In this document: positions 28,006 to 37,024 of the stretch, one piece after another | How the letters are laid out: every line of letters begins with the position of its first letter | Numbering within the stretch: position 1 is the first letter of the stretch | Position numbers and translations under genes: made by a program | Assembly (NCBI RefSeq): GCF_011050415.1 | Contig: NZ_DRFS01000019.1 | Span: 248,001 to 312,000, forward strand | DNA: 64,000 nucleotides | From: Halomonas sp. | GTDB lineage: Bacteria > Pseudomonadota > Gammaproteobacteria > Pseudomonadales > Halomonadaceae | Direction: 5' to 3' | The notes under the pieces: model-generated | The model's database searches: none | Seen by the model: the letters and a program-made list of their open reading frames with translations, nothing else | What the model was told of the DNA's origin: nothing

Positions 28006-29306
28006 CAGGCCTCTTCCTGCCAAGCTTCGCCCTCGGGGAAGCGGTGCTGTGCTTGGGACTCCGCGTGCATGGCAATGCTGTAACCCGGTGCTTCAGGTAC
28101 CTGGTAGCGGCCACGGTTTATCACCACTGGGTCGATAAAGTGCTCGTGAAGATGATCCACATACTCAAGCACGCGGCCCTCTAGGCTGCCGGATACCGCG
28201 ATATAGTCGAATAGCGAGATGTGCTGGGTGTACTCGCATAGCCCTACGCCGCCGCCATGGGGACAAATCGGCACGCCAAATTTAGCGGCCATTAGCACTA
28301 CTAGAATCACTTCGTTTAGCCCGCCCAAACGAGCCGCATCGAGTTGGCAGTAGTCGATAGCGTCGGCCTGGAAGAACTGCTTGAACATCACCTTGTTGTG
28401 GCAGTGTTCGCCGGTGGCCACACCAATCGGTGCCACGCGGTGGCGGATTTCAGCGTGACCAAGAATATCGTCAGGGCTGGTGGGCTCTTCGATCCACAGT
28501 GGATCAAATTCAGCTAGCCGACGCATCTTGGTGATCGTCTCATCGACTTCCCACACTTGGTTGGCGTCCATCATCAGCACGTTGTCCCAACCGATCTCAT
28601 CACGCAGCAGCGCCGCACGGCGGGCATCCTCTTCGATATCGCCGCCAATTTTCTGTTTAAAGTGAGTCCAGCCTTCGGCCAACGCTTCTCGGGCCAGGCC
28701 GCGTACTTTCTCGTCGCTATAACCCAGCCAGCCCGCCGAGGTGGTGTAGCCAGGGTAACCATCGCGGCGCATTTCTGCTTCACGGGCGGCTTTGCCGGAG
28801 GCTTGACGCCTTAGCAAACAGATCGCTTCTTCGGGAGTTAGCGCATCGGTGACAAAGCGGAAATCGAGGCAGCGCACCAGCTGCTCCGGCGTCATATCCA
28901 CCAGCAGTTTCCATACCGGCTTGCCTTCGTTTTTCGCCCACATATCCCATACGGCGTTGACGATGGCGGCGGTGGCCAGGTGAATTGCGCCTTTATCGGG
29001 GCCAATCCAGCGTAGCTGGCTATCGCCGGTGATCTCCCGCCAGAAGGTGCCCATATTGTCGGTGATCGACGCCAGCGTTCGCCCCTCAATAAGTGGCGCT
29101 AGGGAGTGCAGCGCGGTCACCACAATCTCGTTGCCGCGGCCAATGGTGAAGGTTAGGCCGTGTCCCTCGGGGCTGCCGTCGTCGGTATGCAGGATCACGT
29201 AAGCAGCAGAGTAATCCGGCGCGGCATTCATGGCATCCGAACCATCCAGCGAGCGCGAGGTGGGGAAGCGAATATCCTGAATCTCAACGTGAGTTATCGT
29301 TGTCAT
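28005..29306 (-). CDS. L-fuconate / D-arabinonate dehydratase (enolase superfamily)
   Basis: This 433-residue protein matches L-fuconate dehydratase. It has the KxK pair (Lys217, Lys219), metal ligands Asp247, Glu273/274 and Glu300, and general acid/base His350 in CPHGGG. These enzymes dehydrate L-fuconate to 2-keto-3-deoxy-L-fuconate, and the family is known also to take D-arabinonate, which shares its configuration. The next gene is a XylX-like 2-keto-3-deoxypentonate dehydratase, not a fuconate-pathway hydrolase, so D-arabinonate is the more likely substrate here; this is inference. The stop overlaps the next start by one base. Confidence 0.88.
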   Translation of the reverse strand: MTTITHVEIQDIRFPTSRSLDGSDAMNAAPDYSAAYVILHTDDGSPEGHGLTFTIGRGNEIVVTALHSLAPLIEGRTLASITDNMGTFWREITGDSQLRWIGPDKGAIHLATAAIVNAVWDMWAKNEGKPVWKLLVDMTPEQLVRCLDFRFVTDALTPEEAICLLRRQASGKAAREAEMRRDGYPGYTTSAGWLGYSDEKVRGLAREALAEGWTHFKQKIGGDIEEDARRAALLRDEIGWDNVLMMDANQVWEVDETITKMRRLAEFDPLWIEEPTSPDDILGHAEIRHRVAPIGVATGEHCHNKVMFKQFFQADAIDYCQLDAARLGGLNEVILVVLMAAKFGVPICPHGGGVGLCEYTQHISLFDYIAVSGSLEGRVLEYVDHLHEHFIDPVVINRGRYQVPEAPGYSIAMHAESQAQHRFPEGEAWQEEA

Positions 29307-29352
29307 TGAGCTCTCCTGGCGTGTTGTAGAGGATAAATTAGAGGTGTCAGCG

Positions 29353-30516
29353 TTAGCGGTGTGCCAAGTGACGCATCAGTTCGCGAATACCGTAAGTCCA
29401 GGGTGGTAACTGATCACTTCTGCCTACAGAATTGACCAGGGTGCCGAGATCCGGTGTCGCAATGGTGACGCGGTCCCCCAGATGATGGGTAAAGCCCTGA
29501 CCTTTACCGTCGCGGTCCTGAATGGGCGAGAACATGGTACCGAGGAAGAGCATAAAACCATCCGGGTATTGATGGTGGGCGCCGATGGTTTGGCTCACTA
29601 GATCCAGCGGGTCGCGGCTGATCTCGCGCATATCGCTCTCGCCTTGAAGCAGAAAGTTGTCATCCTCACCCTCAATACGCAGCGATACCTGGCAGTTGCG
29701 CACGCTATCCATATCAAAGTGGTCATCAAACAGGCGAATAAACGGGCCAATGGAGCAAGAGGCGTTGTTATCTTTTGCCTTGCCGAGTAGCAGGGCACTG
29801 CGCCCTTCCACATCGCGCAGGTTGACGTCGTTGCCCAAGGTGGCGCCGCGCACTTGGCCGCGGCTATCGACTGCCAGGACGATTTCCGGCTCGGGGTTAT
29901 TCCACTGGGAGGAGGGGTGCAAACCCACCGGCGTGCCAAAGCCGACCGAGGAGAGCGGCTGAGCTTTGGTAAACACCTCCGCATCGGGGCCGATGCCGAC
30001 TTCCATATATTGTGACCAACCGCCGCGTGCCTGAAGCGCTTTTTTTAGTGACATCGCTTCTTCAGATCCCGGTGCGATTTTGGATAGGTCAGTGCCGATC
30101 AAGGCTTGAAGATCGTCACGCAATTCAACGGCCTTGGCCGGATCGCCGCCCGCTTGCTCCTCAATCACTCGCTCCATCAGGCTCACCGCAAAAGTAACGC
30201 CACATGCTTTAACAGCCTGCACATCGCAGGGAGCCAGCAGGTAAGGCGCTTGCGGTGGGGACAACTGAGAGTTCGCTATTAATGACTCAATGCTGCCCAG
30301 ATTGGGGCCTTCTGCACGCTGCGCCACCTCCAGCAAATCGTCTCGCTCCAGCAGGTCGGCCATGGTCGGGCCAAACTCGGTGATATCAATAACCTGGCCG
30401 TTTTGTACAGTCACCAGCGCGGGGCCAGGGTGCGCGCCATCAAGCCAGACGCGCCCCACCAGCAGCGCGTGATCCAGGTCATGGGGTAGGGATTCAGTCG
30501 GTGAAAGTGGGTTCAT
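29353..30516 (-). CDS. FAH-superfamily 2-keto-3-deoxypentonate dehydratase, XylX-like
   Basis: This 387-residue protein has the fumarylacetoacetase fold with WNNPEPE, GNDVNLRDVEGRSALLL, KAKDNNASC and PDGFMLFLGTMF motifs. These agree closely with what I recall of Caulobacter XylX, which turns 2-keto-3-deoxy-D-xylonate into 2-oxoglutarate semialdehyde. Dehydration of D-arabinonate and D-xylonate gives the same keto-deoxy acid, which fits the adjacent dehydratase. The ATG at 30516 follows GGAGG. It is the first gene of the leftward operon and is divergent from the SDR-PdxA2-DtnK operon. Confidence 0.82.
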   Translation of the reverse strand: MNPLSPTESLPHDLDHALLVGRVWLDGAHPGPALVTVQNGQVIDITEFGPTMADLLERDDLLEVAQRAEGPNLGSIESLIANSQLSPPQAPYLLAPCDVQAVKACGVTFAVSLMERVIEEQAGGDPAKAVELRDDLQALIGTDLSKIAPGSEEAMSLKKALQARGGWSQYMEVGIGPDAEVFTKAQPLSSVGFGTPVGLHPSSQWNNPEPEIVLAVDSRGQVRGATLGNDVNLRDVEGRSALLLGKAKDNNASCSIGPFIRLFDDHFDMDSVRNCQVSLRIEGEDDNFLLQGESDMREISRDPLDLVSQTIGAHHQYPDGFMLFLGTMFSPIQDRDGKGQGFTHHLGDRVTIATPDLGTLVNSVGRSDQLPPWTYGIRELMRHLAHR

Positions 30517-30676
30517 GTTCGCCTCCAAAGTGTTGTTAAAGTTGTTGTAAAAAGTGGGTGCTAAAGATGGCTATTGGCAGTAGTGGTTAAATGATCGTCG
30601 TTAAAAGATAGCGCTTATCAGTGGTAAGCGACTGGCGGATAGTGAGCCATCGCCTATCATGTTATGGATGTTGTGT

Positions 30677-30693
30677 TGTATGACAGGTATGCC
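30677..30693. promoter_or_regulatory. Candidate GntR/NanR-like site, GTATG repeats
   Basis: The segment TGTATGACAGGTATGCC holds two GTATG units 9 bases apart (30678, 30687), the second within GGTATG. It lies in the divergent region between the XylX-like and SDR genes. E. coli NanR is known to bind GGTATA repeats, and a NanR-like gene lies at 38178, so it may be a site for that regulator. This is a weak inference. Confidence 0.3.
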
Positions 30694-30812
30694 AGTTATA
30701 TGCCTACTCTAGCGCACCATTCTATTTCGGGTCGATAGGTAAATTGGCCTAGATGGAAGCGATGCCAGAGAGCAAGAACCCTAAAAAAACAAAAAGTATT
30801 AAGGAGAACTGC

Positions 30813-31577
30813 ATGTTAGAGGAGTGGAAAGGTAAGCGCGTGCTTATCACCGGTGCCAGCCGTGGAATTGGTGCGGCGGTCGCGAAGCAGTTGGGGGCGT
30901 TGGGAGCACACGTGGCGGTGCACTATCACCGCAGTGAAGCGCCTGCTGAGGCGGTAGTTAAGGCCATTCAAGAAGCCGGCAGCAACGCCTTCACCCTTAA
31001 GGCAGATATCAGCCACACCAGCGAGACCCAAAAGCTTGTCGATGATGCCGCCGAGCGCCTGGGCGGTTTGGATCTGTTAATCAATAACGCTGGGGACATG
31101 CTGGGGCGGGTGGGATTAGACGAGATGGACGATGACCAGTATGACCGGGTCATGGATCTTAATGTCCGCTCGGTGATTATGGCCAGCCGTGCAGCGCTGC
31201 CACATTTTCGCCGTGCTGGCGGCGGAAATATTATTCACACCACCTCGATTGCTGCGCGCAACGGCGGTGGGGCAGGGGCTGGCTTGTACGCTTCGGCAAA
31301 AGGCTTTGTGAGCACGGTAACGCGCAATATGGCGAAGGAACTAGCGGGAGATAATATCCGCGTTAATGCCGTCGCCCCTGGTACGATTGCGACTGATTTT
31401 CATGAACGCCACTCTAACGATGCCCATCTTGCAGCGGCACGAGCGTCGATTCCCATGGGGCGTTTGGGCACGGCGGAAGAGTGCGTGGGTGCTTATGTGT
31501 TTCTCGGCACAGATGCGCTGAGTGGCTATGTCACTGGCCAAATTATTGAGGTCAATGGCGGGCAGCTAATGCCATGA
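30813..31577 (+). CDS. SDR-family oxidoreductase
   Basis: This 254-residue classical SDR has TGASRGIG (residues 13-20), NNAG, a catalytic Ser in HTTSIAARN, the YASAKGF Tyr-Lys pair and a C-terminal VNGGQ. It uses NAD(P) and acts in the cytoplasm. The frame is open to 30753, but ATG 30813 follows AAGGAG (30801-30806) by 6 bases. It is coupled to the PdxA2 gene by an ATGA overlap. It may oxidise a sugar, sugar acid or polyol feeding the kinase route. Its FabG-like sequence does not fix the substrate. Confidence 0.85.
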   Translation: MLEEWKGKRVLITGASRGIGAAVAKQLGALGAHVAVHYHRSEAPAEAVVKAIQEAGSNAFTLKADISHTSETQKLVDDAAERLGGLDLLINNAGDMLGRVGLDEMDDDQYDRVMDLNVRSVIMASRAALPHFRRAGGGNIIHTTSIAARNGGGAGAGLYASAKGFVSTVTRNMAKELAGDNIRVNAVAPGTIATDFHERHSNDAHLAAARASIPMGRLGTAEECVGAYVFLGTDALSGYVTGQIIEVNGGQLMP

Positions 31578-32584
31578 ATAACCTGACGCCTAGTAAACCA
31601 AGCTATGAAATTGTCATCACCATGGGCGACCCTGCCGGCATCGGCCCGGAGATTATTTGTCGCGCCTTGAGTGTCATGTCCGCCGCCGAGCGCGCCACGG
31701 CCATGGTGGTCGGTGACCCGGCTATTTATCGCCGAGCGGCGGCGAGTATTGGCGCTGCGCTTGAGTTCGTGCCGCTCGAGCAAGTTGAGAGCGGCAAAGA
31801 TTGTGTGGCGGTTGGCGTGGTAGAGGTGCCCGAAGGCGTAGAGATTCCCGATGGTGAAATCAGCGCGGGTGCGGGTGATATGGCGTTTCGCTGTGTACAC
31901 AAAGCCGTAGAGCTGGTGCAGGAGGGGTGGGGGCAGGTGATTGTCACCGCGCCGTTGAACAAAGCGGCGCTGCATAAAGCCGGGCACCACTATGACGGCC
32001 ACACCGGCATGCTGGCTTCGCTGACCGGCGCGCCTTCGTCCTTTATGCTGCTGGCATCTGAGACGCTCTCGACACTGCATGTCTCCACCCATGTATCGCT
32101 GCGTGAAGCCATTGATAGGGTGACGCCTGAACGCATTATTGCCACCGTTGAGGCGGGGCAGGGGCACTTGGTTGCCCTGGGTATGAAGGCACCACGCATT
32201 GCCGTTGCTGGCCTGAACCCCCACTGCGGCGAAGGCGGTATTTTTGGCGACGAGGATAGCCGCTGTATTGCTCCGGCGGTAGAGCGTTTGCGGGAACGGG
32301 GTTTTGATGTGAGTGGGCCTATCTCGGCGGATACGGTGTTTTATCGCGCTTCGAAAGGCGAGTTCGACTTGGTGATTGCTCAGTATCACGACCAGGGCCA
32401 TATCCCCGTCAAGCTGATCGCCTTTGATACCACGGTGAACGTTAGTCTCGGCTTGCCGCTTCAGCGCACCTCGGTGGACCACGGAACCGCTTTTGATATT
32501 GCCTGGCAGGGCAAAGCTGATGCCACCAACATGGGGTCAGCGATTGCCTATGCTCGGCGGTTGGCCAGTGGCGGAAAGGCATGA
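31574..32584 (+). CDS. pdxA2: PdxA2-type 4-phospho-D-threonate dehydrogenase
   Basis: This 336-residue protein has the PdxA fold with [11 protein letters not shown] at the start, the metal-site HYDGHTGM segment, and [11 protein letters not shown] near the C-terminus. Family members next to DUF1537 kinases oxidise 4-phospho-D-threonate (or the erythronate isomer) and decarboxylate it to dihydroxyacetone phosphate. Biosynthetic PdxA works in vitamin B6 synthesis, but the overlap on both sides with catabolic genes (ATGA at 31574 and 32581) supports the catabolic role. Confidence 0.88.
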   Translation: MNNLTPSKPSYEIVITMGDPAGIGPEIICRALSVMSAAERATAMVVGDPAIYRRAAASIGAALEFVPLEQVESGKDCVAVGVVEVPEGVEIPDGEISAGAGDMAFRCVHKAVELVQEGWGQVIVTAPLNKAALHKAGHHYDGHTGMLASLTGAPSSFMLLASETLSTLHVSTHVSLREAIDRVTPERIIATVEAGQGHLVALGMKAPRIAVAGLNPHCGEGGIFGDEDSRCIAPAVERLRERGFDVSGPISADTVFYRASKGEFDLVIAQYHDQGHIPVKLIAFDTTVNVSLGLPLQRTSVDHGTAFDIAWQGKADATNMGSAIAYARRLASGGKA

Positions 32585-33780
32585 GCGGCTGCCGCTTGGC
32601 GATTATTGCCGATGACTTATCCGGCGCGTTGGACACTGCGGCCCCGTTTGCCGCGCGGGGTGCAGATACCCGCGTGGTGATCAGCCTGGAAGCATTAGCG
32701 GCAACGCTTGAGGCGTGGCAAGGCCAGTGGCCAGAGGTTATCGCTGTTAATACCGAATCACGTCATCTGGAAGCTGAGCAGGCGGTGTTCCGGGTAAACG
32801 CAGCGGTTCGATTGTTAGAGCAAACAAATGCCCAGCAGTGGTTTAAAAAAATCGATTCAACTCTGCGTGGCCAGGTAGTCGCAGAGTGCACGGCACTGCG
32901 AGAAGTGCTTGGCTTTCCCCTACTGCTGGCCCCCGCAGTACCGGCCCAGGGGCGGACAGTGCGCGATGCTGAAGTGTGGGTCGATGGGCTTCCGCTAGCA
33001 GCAACGGCCTATCAACAGGATGCCCGATCAACGCCCTTGATTGGCCCGATTGATCATTCGTTTTCCGCCAGCGGGCTACCGCTACAGCGTTATTACCCTG
33101 GGCGTGAAGCGCCGCTTCCCAGCGAGGACTGCATAGCTGATGCTGAAAGCGACGAGGAACTTTCAGCGCTCTATACCCTAATGCTTGATGCTGGCGGCAA
33201 ACGCGCCATGGCGGGTGCGGCGGGTCTGGCCACGGCTATCGCTCAGCACGGTTTTCGGCAGAACTGTTTTGGGCAGGCTCAGGCATCGTTTCGAAAATTG
33301 GATAGCGTAAATGCGGTACTTTATGCCGTTGGTTCTAGAAGCCCCCGTGCTGCCGGGCAGCTTCAGCTGTTGCGCGATCGCGCGCCCGATTTGGCTGTTA
33401 TTAAAGCGTGCTCGGCTACTCCCTTGGAACGTGGCCACGCTTTGAGTGCTTGTGTGGTCGTGCCTGGAGAGGAGAGCGAACTTACGGCTAGCCAAGTCGC
33501 CTCAGCAATGGCCGCCCAAGTGGCCTCGATTACTTTCAGCTGGCGGCAAAATGAGGAGTGTTTACTGTTTTTAACCGGCGGTGATATCGCCATGGCGGTG
33601 CTCTCTGCGCTGGGTGTGGGCTATATCAACGTAGAGACCGAATGGGCGCCAGGGGTAGCGCTCGGGTATCTAGATGGCGATCAACAGCGGCGAGTTATTA
33701 CCAAAGCAGGTGGCTTTGGTGATCCGCAACTGCTGTTGCGTTTACACCGTGAGCTCAAGTTTGCCCAGACAGCGCTATAG
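32581..33780 (+). CDS. Four-carbon acid sugar kinase (DUF1537, DtnK/DenK type)
   Basis: This 399-residue kinase has the N-terminal DUF1537 domain ([21 protein letters not shown], the [11 protein letters not shown] motif) and a C-terminal nucleotide-binding domain with [12 protein letters not shown]. The family phosphorylates D-threonate, D-erythronate and similar acids at the terminal hydroxyl. Linked to PdxA2, the most likely substrate is D-threonate. Its start overlaps the PdxA2 stop (ATGA). It is the last gene before the TRAP set 2 genes, 198 bases away. Confidence 0.9.
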   Translation: MSGCRLAIIADDLSGALDTAAPFAARGADTRVVISLEALAATLEAWQGQWPEVIAVNTESRHLEAEQAVFRVNAAVRLLEQTNAQQWFKKIDSTLRGQVVAECTALREVLGFPLLLAPAVPAQGRTVRDAEVWVDGLPLAATAYQQDARSTPLIGPIDHSFSASGLPLQRYYPGREAPLPSEDCIADAESDEELSALYTLMLDAGGKRAMAGAAGLATAIAQHGFRQNCFGQAQASFRKLDSVNAVLYAVGSRSPRAAGQLQLLRDRAPDLAVIKACSATPLERGHALSACVVVPGEESELTASQVASAMAAQVASITFSWRQNEECLLFLTGGDIAMAVLSALGVGYINVETEWAPGVALGYLDGDQQRRVITKAGGFGDPQLLLRLHRELKFAQTAL

Positions 33781-33847
33781 CCACTACTAAAATCATAAGC
33801 TGAATGGTTGCGCGATTGCCGTCGACCAACTAGGTTTGAATCTGGTG

Positions 33848-33862
33848 GTATGATACGTATAC
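33848..33862. promoter_or_regulatory. Candidate regulator site upstream of TRAP set 2
   Basis: GTATGATACGTATAC contains two nested palindromes (GTATGATAC and GTATAC) and begins within GGTATG. It lies 117 bases before the binding-protein gene. It shares the GTATG core with the 30678 site, so both may be read by the NanR-like regulator encoded at 38178. Confidence 0.35.
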
Positions 33863-33978
33863 AGCACTATGGTCGGTTACGTTGGCTGCCGCCGCTTAAA
33901 TAATAACCAAGGCATCACCATTACCAGCAGCAAATCACAATAACCAACAACAAAACTAATGGTTGTGAGGAGTACACG

Positions 33979-34980
33979 ATGAGCCACAAAAGCCAACGCC
34001 ACAGGAAAATGGCCCGCCTGCTAACCGCCTCGCTAATCGCGGCGGGTATTAGTTTTACGGCGGCGGTCCAGGCCGCTGAAAATCTGCGCTTCGCCCACGT
34101 TTATGAAACCTCGGAGCCTTTCCATAAGTGGGCACTGTGGGCCGCTGATGAGATCGAAGAGCGTACCGACGGGCGCTATACCATGCAGGTGCATCCCGCC
34201 TCCTCACTAGGTAAAGAAGAAGATATTAATGAGGGGCTTCAATTAGGCACCGTTGACGTTATTTATACCGGCAATCAATTTGCTGGTCGTTCGTATGGGC
34301 CTATTGGTATTGGTGGCGCTGCCTATATGTTCCGTGACTTTGAGCACTGGCAGGCCTTCGCCGATAGCGACTTATTCCAGGAAATTGCTCAGGGCTACCA
34401 GGATCAAACCGGTAATGTTCCGCTGGCGCTCAACTATTACGGCGAGCGTCATGTAACCTCGAATATACCCATCAATGAACCAGCGGATATGCAGGGTCTG
34501 AAGATTCGGGTCCCCAACGCCCCGATGTACATGATGATGCCCCGTGCAGTGGGCGCCAACCCCACCCCGATTGCCTTTGACGAGGTCTATCTAGCGCTGC
34601 AGCAAGGCGTGGTAGATGCCCAGGAAAACCCGCTACCAACCATTCGTGCCAAGGCATTCCATGAGGTGCAGGACTACATCAACCTGACCGGCCACATTAC
34701 CGATTCGTTGATCACTATTGTAGGCGGCCCACGTTGGAACCGCCTGTCTGAAGAAGATCGTGAAATATTCCGTGAGGTTTTCCAGGAGGCTGCCGAGAAC
34801 AACACCCGGGATATCCTGCAGGCTGAAGCGGAGCTAGTCGCGTGGTTTGAGGAGCAGGGCAACACCATCAACGAAGTGGATCGCAACGTCTTTCGTGAAG
34901 CCGTAGTGCCTGCCCATAACGGCGATGCGGCCACCTGGGATGAGGAAACCTACGAGCGTCTCCAGGCTATCGGCCAATAA
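33979..34980 (+). CDS. TRAP transporter substrate-binding protein (DctP type), set 2
   Basis: This 333-residue periplasmic protein has a signal peptide (Arg/Lys-rich start, hydrophobic core, probable cleavage after Ala32) and the conserved carboxylate-binding Arg177 in GLKIRVPN. The block NPTPIAFDEVYLALQQGVVDAQENPL is typical of the DctP family. The ATG follows GAGGAG. Between the DtnK/PdxA2 genes and an Ldh-family dehydrogenase, it probably binds a sugar acid such as D-threonate. Confidence 0.92.
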   Translation: MSHKSQRHRKMARLLTASLIAAGISFTAAVQAAENLRFAHVYETSEPFHKWALWAADEIEERTDGRYTMQVHPASSLGKEEDINEGLQLGTVDVIYTGNQFAGRSYGPIGIGGAAYMFRDFEHWQAFADSDLFQEIAQGYQDQTGNVPLALNYYGERHVTSNIPINEPADMQGLKIRVPNAPMYMMMPRAVGANPTPIAFDEVYLALQQGVVDAQENPLPTIRAKAFHEVQDYINLTGHITDSLITIVGGPRWNRLSEEDREIFREVFQEAAENNTRDILQAEAELVAWFEEQGNTINEVDRNVFREAVVPAHNGDAATWDEETYERLQAIGQ

Positions 34981-34997
34981 TCCAACCCTTTGATTGC

Positions 34998-35019
34998 ACT
35001 CCGCTCTTTTGAGCGGAGT
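34998..35019 (+). terminator. Intercistronic hairpin between TRAP genes, set 2
   Basis: ACTCCGCTC (34998-35006) and GAGCGGAGT (35011-35019) form a perfect 9-pair stem with a TTTT loop. There is no full T-run after it (ATTTGG). It probably stabilises the upstream message or causes partial termination, raising binding-protein output. Confidence 0.7.
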
Positions 35020-35036
35020 ATTTGGAGTGTTGCGCC

Positions 35037-35579
35037 ATGAATAACCTAAGGGAAGACTCCCCTCCCGCCGTTGACCCGATGGTCGATTTCGAATCTGCTT
35101 TTGATGATACCCCGTTCAGGCTAAGTGATTACCGCCTTGAAGACTTTGTGACCCTAACGCTGTTCTGGGCGCTGATTCTGGTGGTATTCGCCCAGTTTTT
35201 TAGCCGCTATGTAATGGGCAGCTCGATTGGCTGGACCGAGGAGATCGCTCGCTATCTGCTCATCGGCGTGGGCTTTATGGGCAGTGTGATGGCCGCCCGT
35301 AATGGCAGCCACATTATGGTGGAATTCTTCTACCACTATATGCCGGGGTGGCAGGCACGCCTATTGGAACGCATGGTCGGTGCCATAAGCCTTGTCTTTT
35401 ATATCGCCATGGCATGGGTCGCTTATCAATTGGCATCGCGCACCAATAGTTTAATGGTTTCGGTGGATCTGCCCAAAAGCATTATCTATTTCACGGTGTG
35501 TGCCGCCTTTGTATTAATGACGATACGCACCGGTCAGCGGCTCTATGTGAAGTACCGGGATCGTAGCAATGACGTTTGA
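35037..35579 (+). CDS. TRAP transporter small permease (DctQ type), set 2
   Basis: This 180-residue protein has four hydrophobic segments and the family motif GWTEEIARYLL. The N-terminal 40 residues are acidic and cytoplasmic. The ATG at 35037 follows GGAG (35024-35027). The large subunit gene begins 42 bases after its stop. Confidence 0.9.
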   Translation: MNNLREDSPPAVDPMVDFESAFDDTPFRLSDYRLEDFVTLTLFWALILVVFAQFFSRYVMGSSIGWTEEIARYLLIGVGFMGSVMAARNGSHIMVEFFYHYMPGWQARLLERMVGAISLVFYIAMAWVAYQLASRTNSLMVSVDLPKSIIYFTVCAAFVLMTIRTGQRLYVKYRDRSNDV

Positions 35580-35621
35580 GCTGTGGTTATCCGCCATACC
35601 CGTTTTATCGAGAGGCTTCCC

Positions 35622-37001
35622 ATGTCCCGAATTTCCTTAATGCGCTGGCAAACGCCGATCGTTTCTCCGCTGCTGGCGGCACTGGCGGTGCTGGGCTGCG
35701 TGATCTTACCGCTGATGGGCTACCATCTCGCCTTCCTATTTTTCTCGCTGTTTACCATGCTGGTGCTGGGCGTGCCCATTGCTATTAGTTTGGCAGGCGC
35801 CTGCTTGATGTTTGTACTGATTACCGGGCAAGTGCCCAACATTGTTATCGCGCACCGCATGATTAATGGCATCGACAGCTTTCCGCTGCTGGCGATTCCA
35901 TTCTTTATCTTCGCTGGTAGTTTGATGAACAACGGCGGCATTACCGAGCGTATCTTCAATTTCGCTAAGGCGCTGATGGGCTGGATGCGCGGCGGCCTTG
36001 GCCACGTCAACGTCGGTGCCAGCATTGTGTTCTCCGGGATGTCGGGGGCCGCTGTAGCCGACGCTGGTGGCCTGGGCATGATCGAAGTCAAAGCGATGAA
36101 GGACGCAGGCTACGATGAGGAGTTCGCGGTAGGGATTACCGCCGCATCCTCGACCATTGGGCCGATTATTCCGCCTAGCCTACCGATGGTGATTTACGGG
36201 GTGATGGCGTCTGCTTCAGTGGGCCAGTTATTTGCAGCAGGCTTGATTCCTGGTCTATTGATGGGCGCCATGCTGATGCTGATGATCTTTATTATCTCGC
36301 GTCGGCGAGGCTATCAGCGTGATGCAGTGTTCTCTATGCGAGTGCTTGGCCATACCTTCAAGCGTGCGTTTTTATCGCTAATGACCCCGGTCATTATTGT
36401 TGGCGGCATCATCACCGGTGCCTTTACGCCGACCGAAGCCGCAGTGGCGGCTGTATTTTATGCGCTGCTGCTTGGCGTGGTGGTTTACCGCACGCTGACC
36501 TGGCGCAAGCTGCTAAAAGTCAGCATGGAAACCATCGAGACCACGGCAGTCATTCTATTTATTGTCTCGGCTGCATCGATCTTCGCCTGGATTCTCACCA
36601 GCAATCAGGTCACTCAGAACGTGATTGCCCTAATGGGCCCCTTTGCCGACAGCAAGCTTGCCGTGCTGATGATGGCGAACATTGTGCTGATTATCGTTGG
36701 CTGCTTTATGGAAACCATCGCCGCAATCACCATTTTAGTGCCGGTGCTGCTGCCGATGGCGGTGGCGGTGGGCGTCGACCCGGTTCACTTCGGGGTGATT
36801 ATGGTACTTAACCTGATGATTGGGCTGTTGACCCCGCCGGTAGGTATGGTGCTTTACGTACTTTCCAGGGTTTCGAATGTCAGCTTCGAGCGCTGCATGC
36901 GCGGCACTATTCCGTTCCTTATTCCTCTGGTGATCTGCCTGCTCCTGGTGACTTTCGTGCCCGAGATCTCTATGTGGTTACCCACACTGATTTACCGTTA
37001 A
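35622..37001 (+). CDS. TRAP transporter large permease (DctM type), set 2
   Basis: The protein has 459 residues and about 13 hydrophobic segments with the DctM motifs SFPLLAIPFFIFAGSLMN, GMSGAAVADAGGLG and GPIIPPSLPMVIYG. A longer frame reaches 35583, but ATG 35622 follows GAGAGG by 6 bases and gives a better N-terminus. It carries one extra N-terminal helix compared with set 1. It forms the channel of the second TRAP transporter. Confidence 0.92.
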   Translation: MSRISLMRWQTPIVSPLLAALAVLGCVILPLMGYHLAFLFFSLFTMLVLGVPIAISLAGACLMFVLITGQVPNIVIAHRMINGIDSFPLLAIPFFIFAGSLMNNGGITERIFNFAKALMGWMRGGLGHVNVGASIVFSGMSGAAVADAGGLGMIEVKAMKDAGYDEEFAVGITAASSTIGPIIPPSLPMVIYGVMASASVGQLFAAGLIPGLLMGAMLMLMIFIISRRRGYQRDAVFSMRVLGHTFKRAFLSLMTPVIIVGGIITGAFTPTEAAVAAVFYALLLGVVVYRTLTWRKLLKVSMETIETTAVILFIVSAASIFAWILTSNQVTQNVIALMGPFADSKLAVLMMANIVLIIVGCFMETIAAITILVPVLLPMAVAVGVDPVHFGVIMVLNLMIGLLTPPVGMVLYVLSRVSNVSFERCMRGTIPFLIPLVICLLLVTFVPEISMWLPTLIYR

Positions 37002-37024
37002 TTGAGATAAGAAGGGGTTGAAAG

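Noticed and set aside
31526..32482. A 318-codon open frame on the minus strand opposite the PdxA2 gene
   Set aside because: It lies entirely opposite a gene with clear family motifs and overlap junctions. Its translation is rich in Arg and His with no recognisable domain, as expected for an antisense frame of a GC-rich gene.
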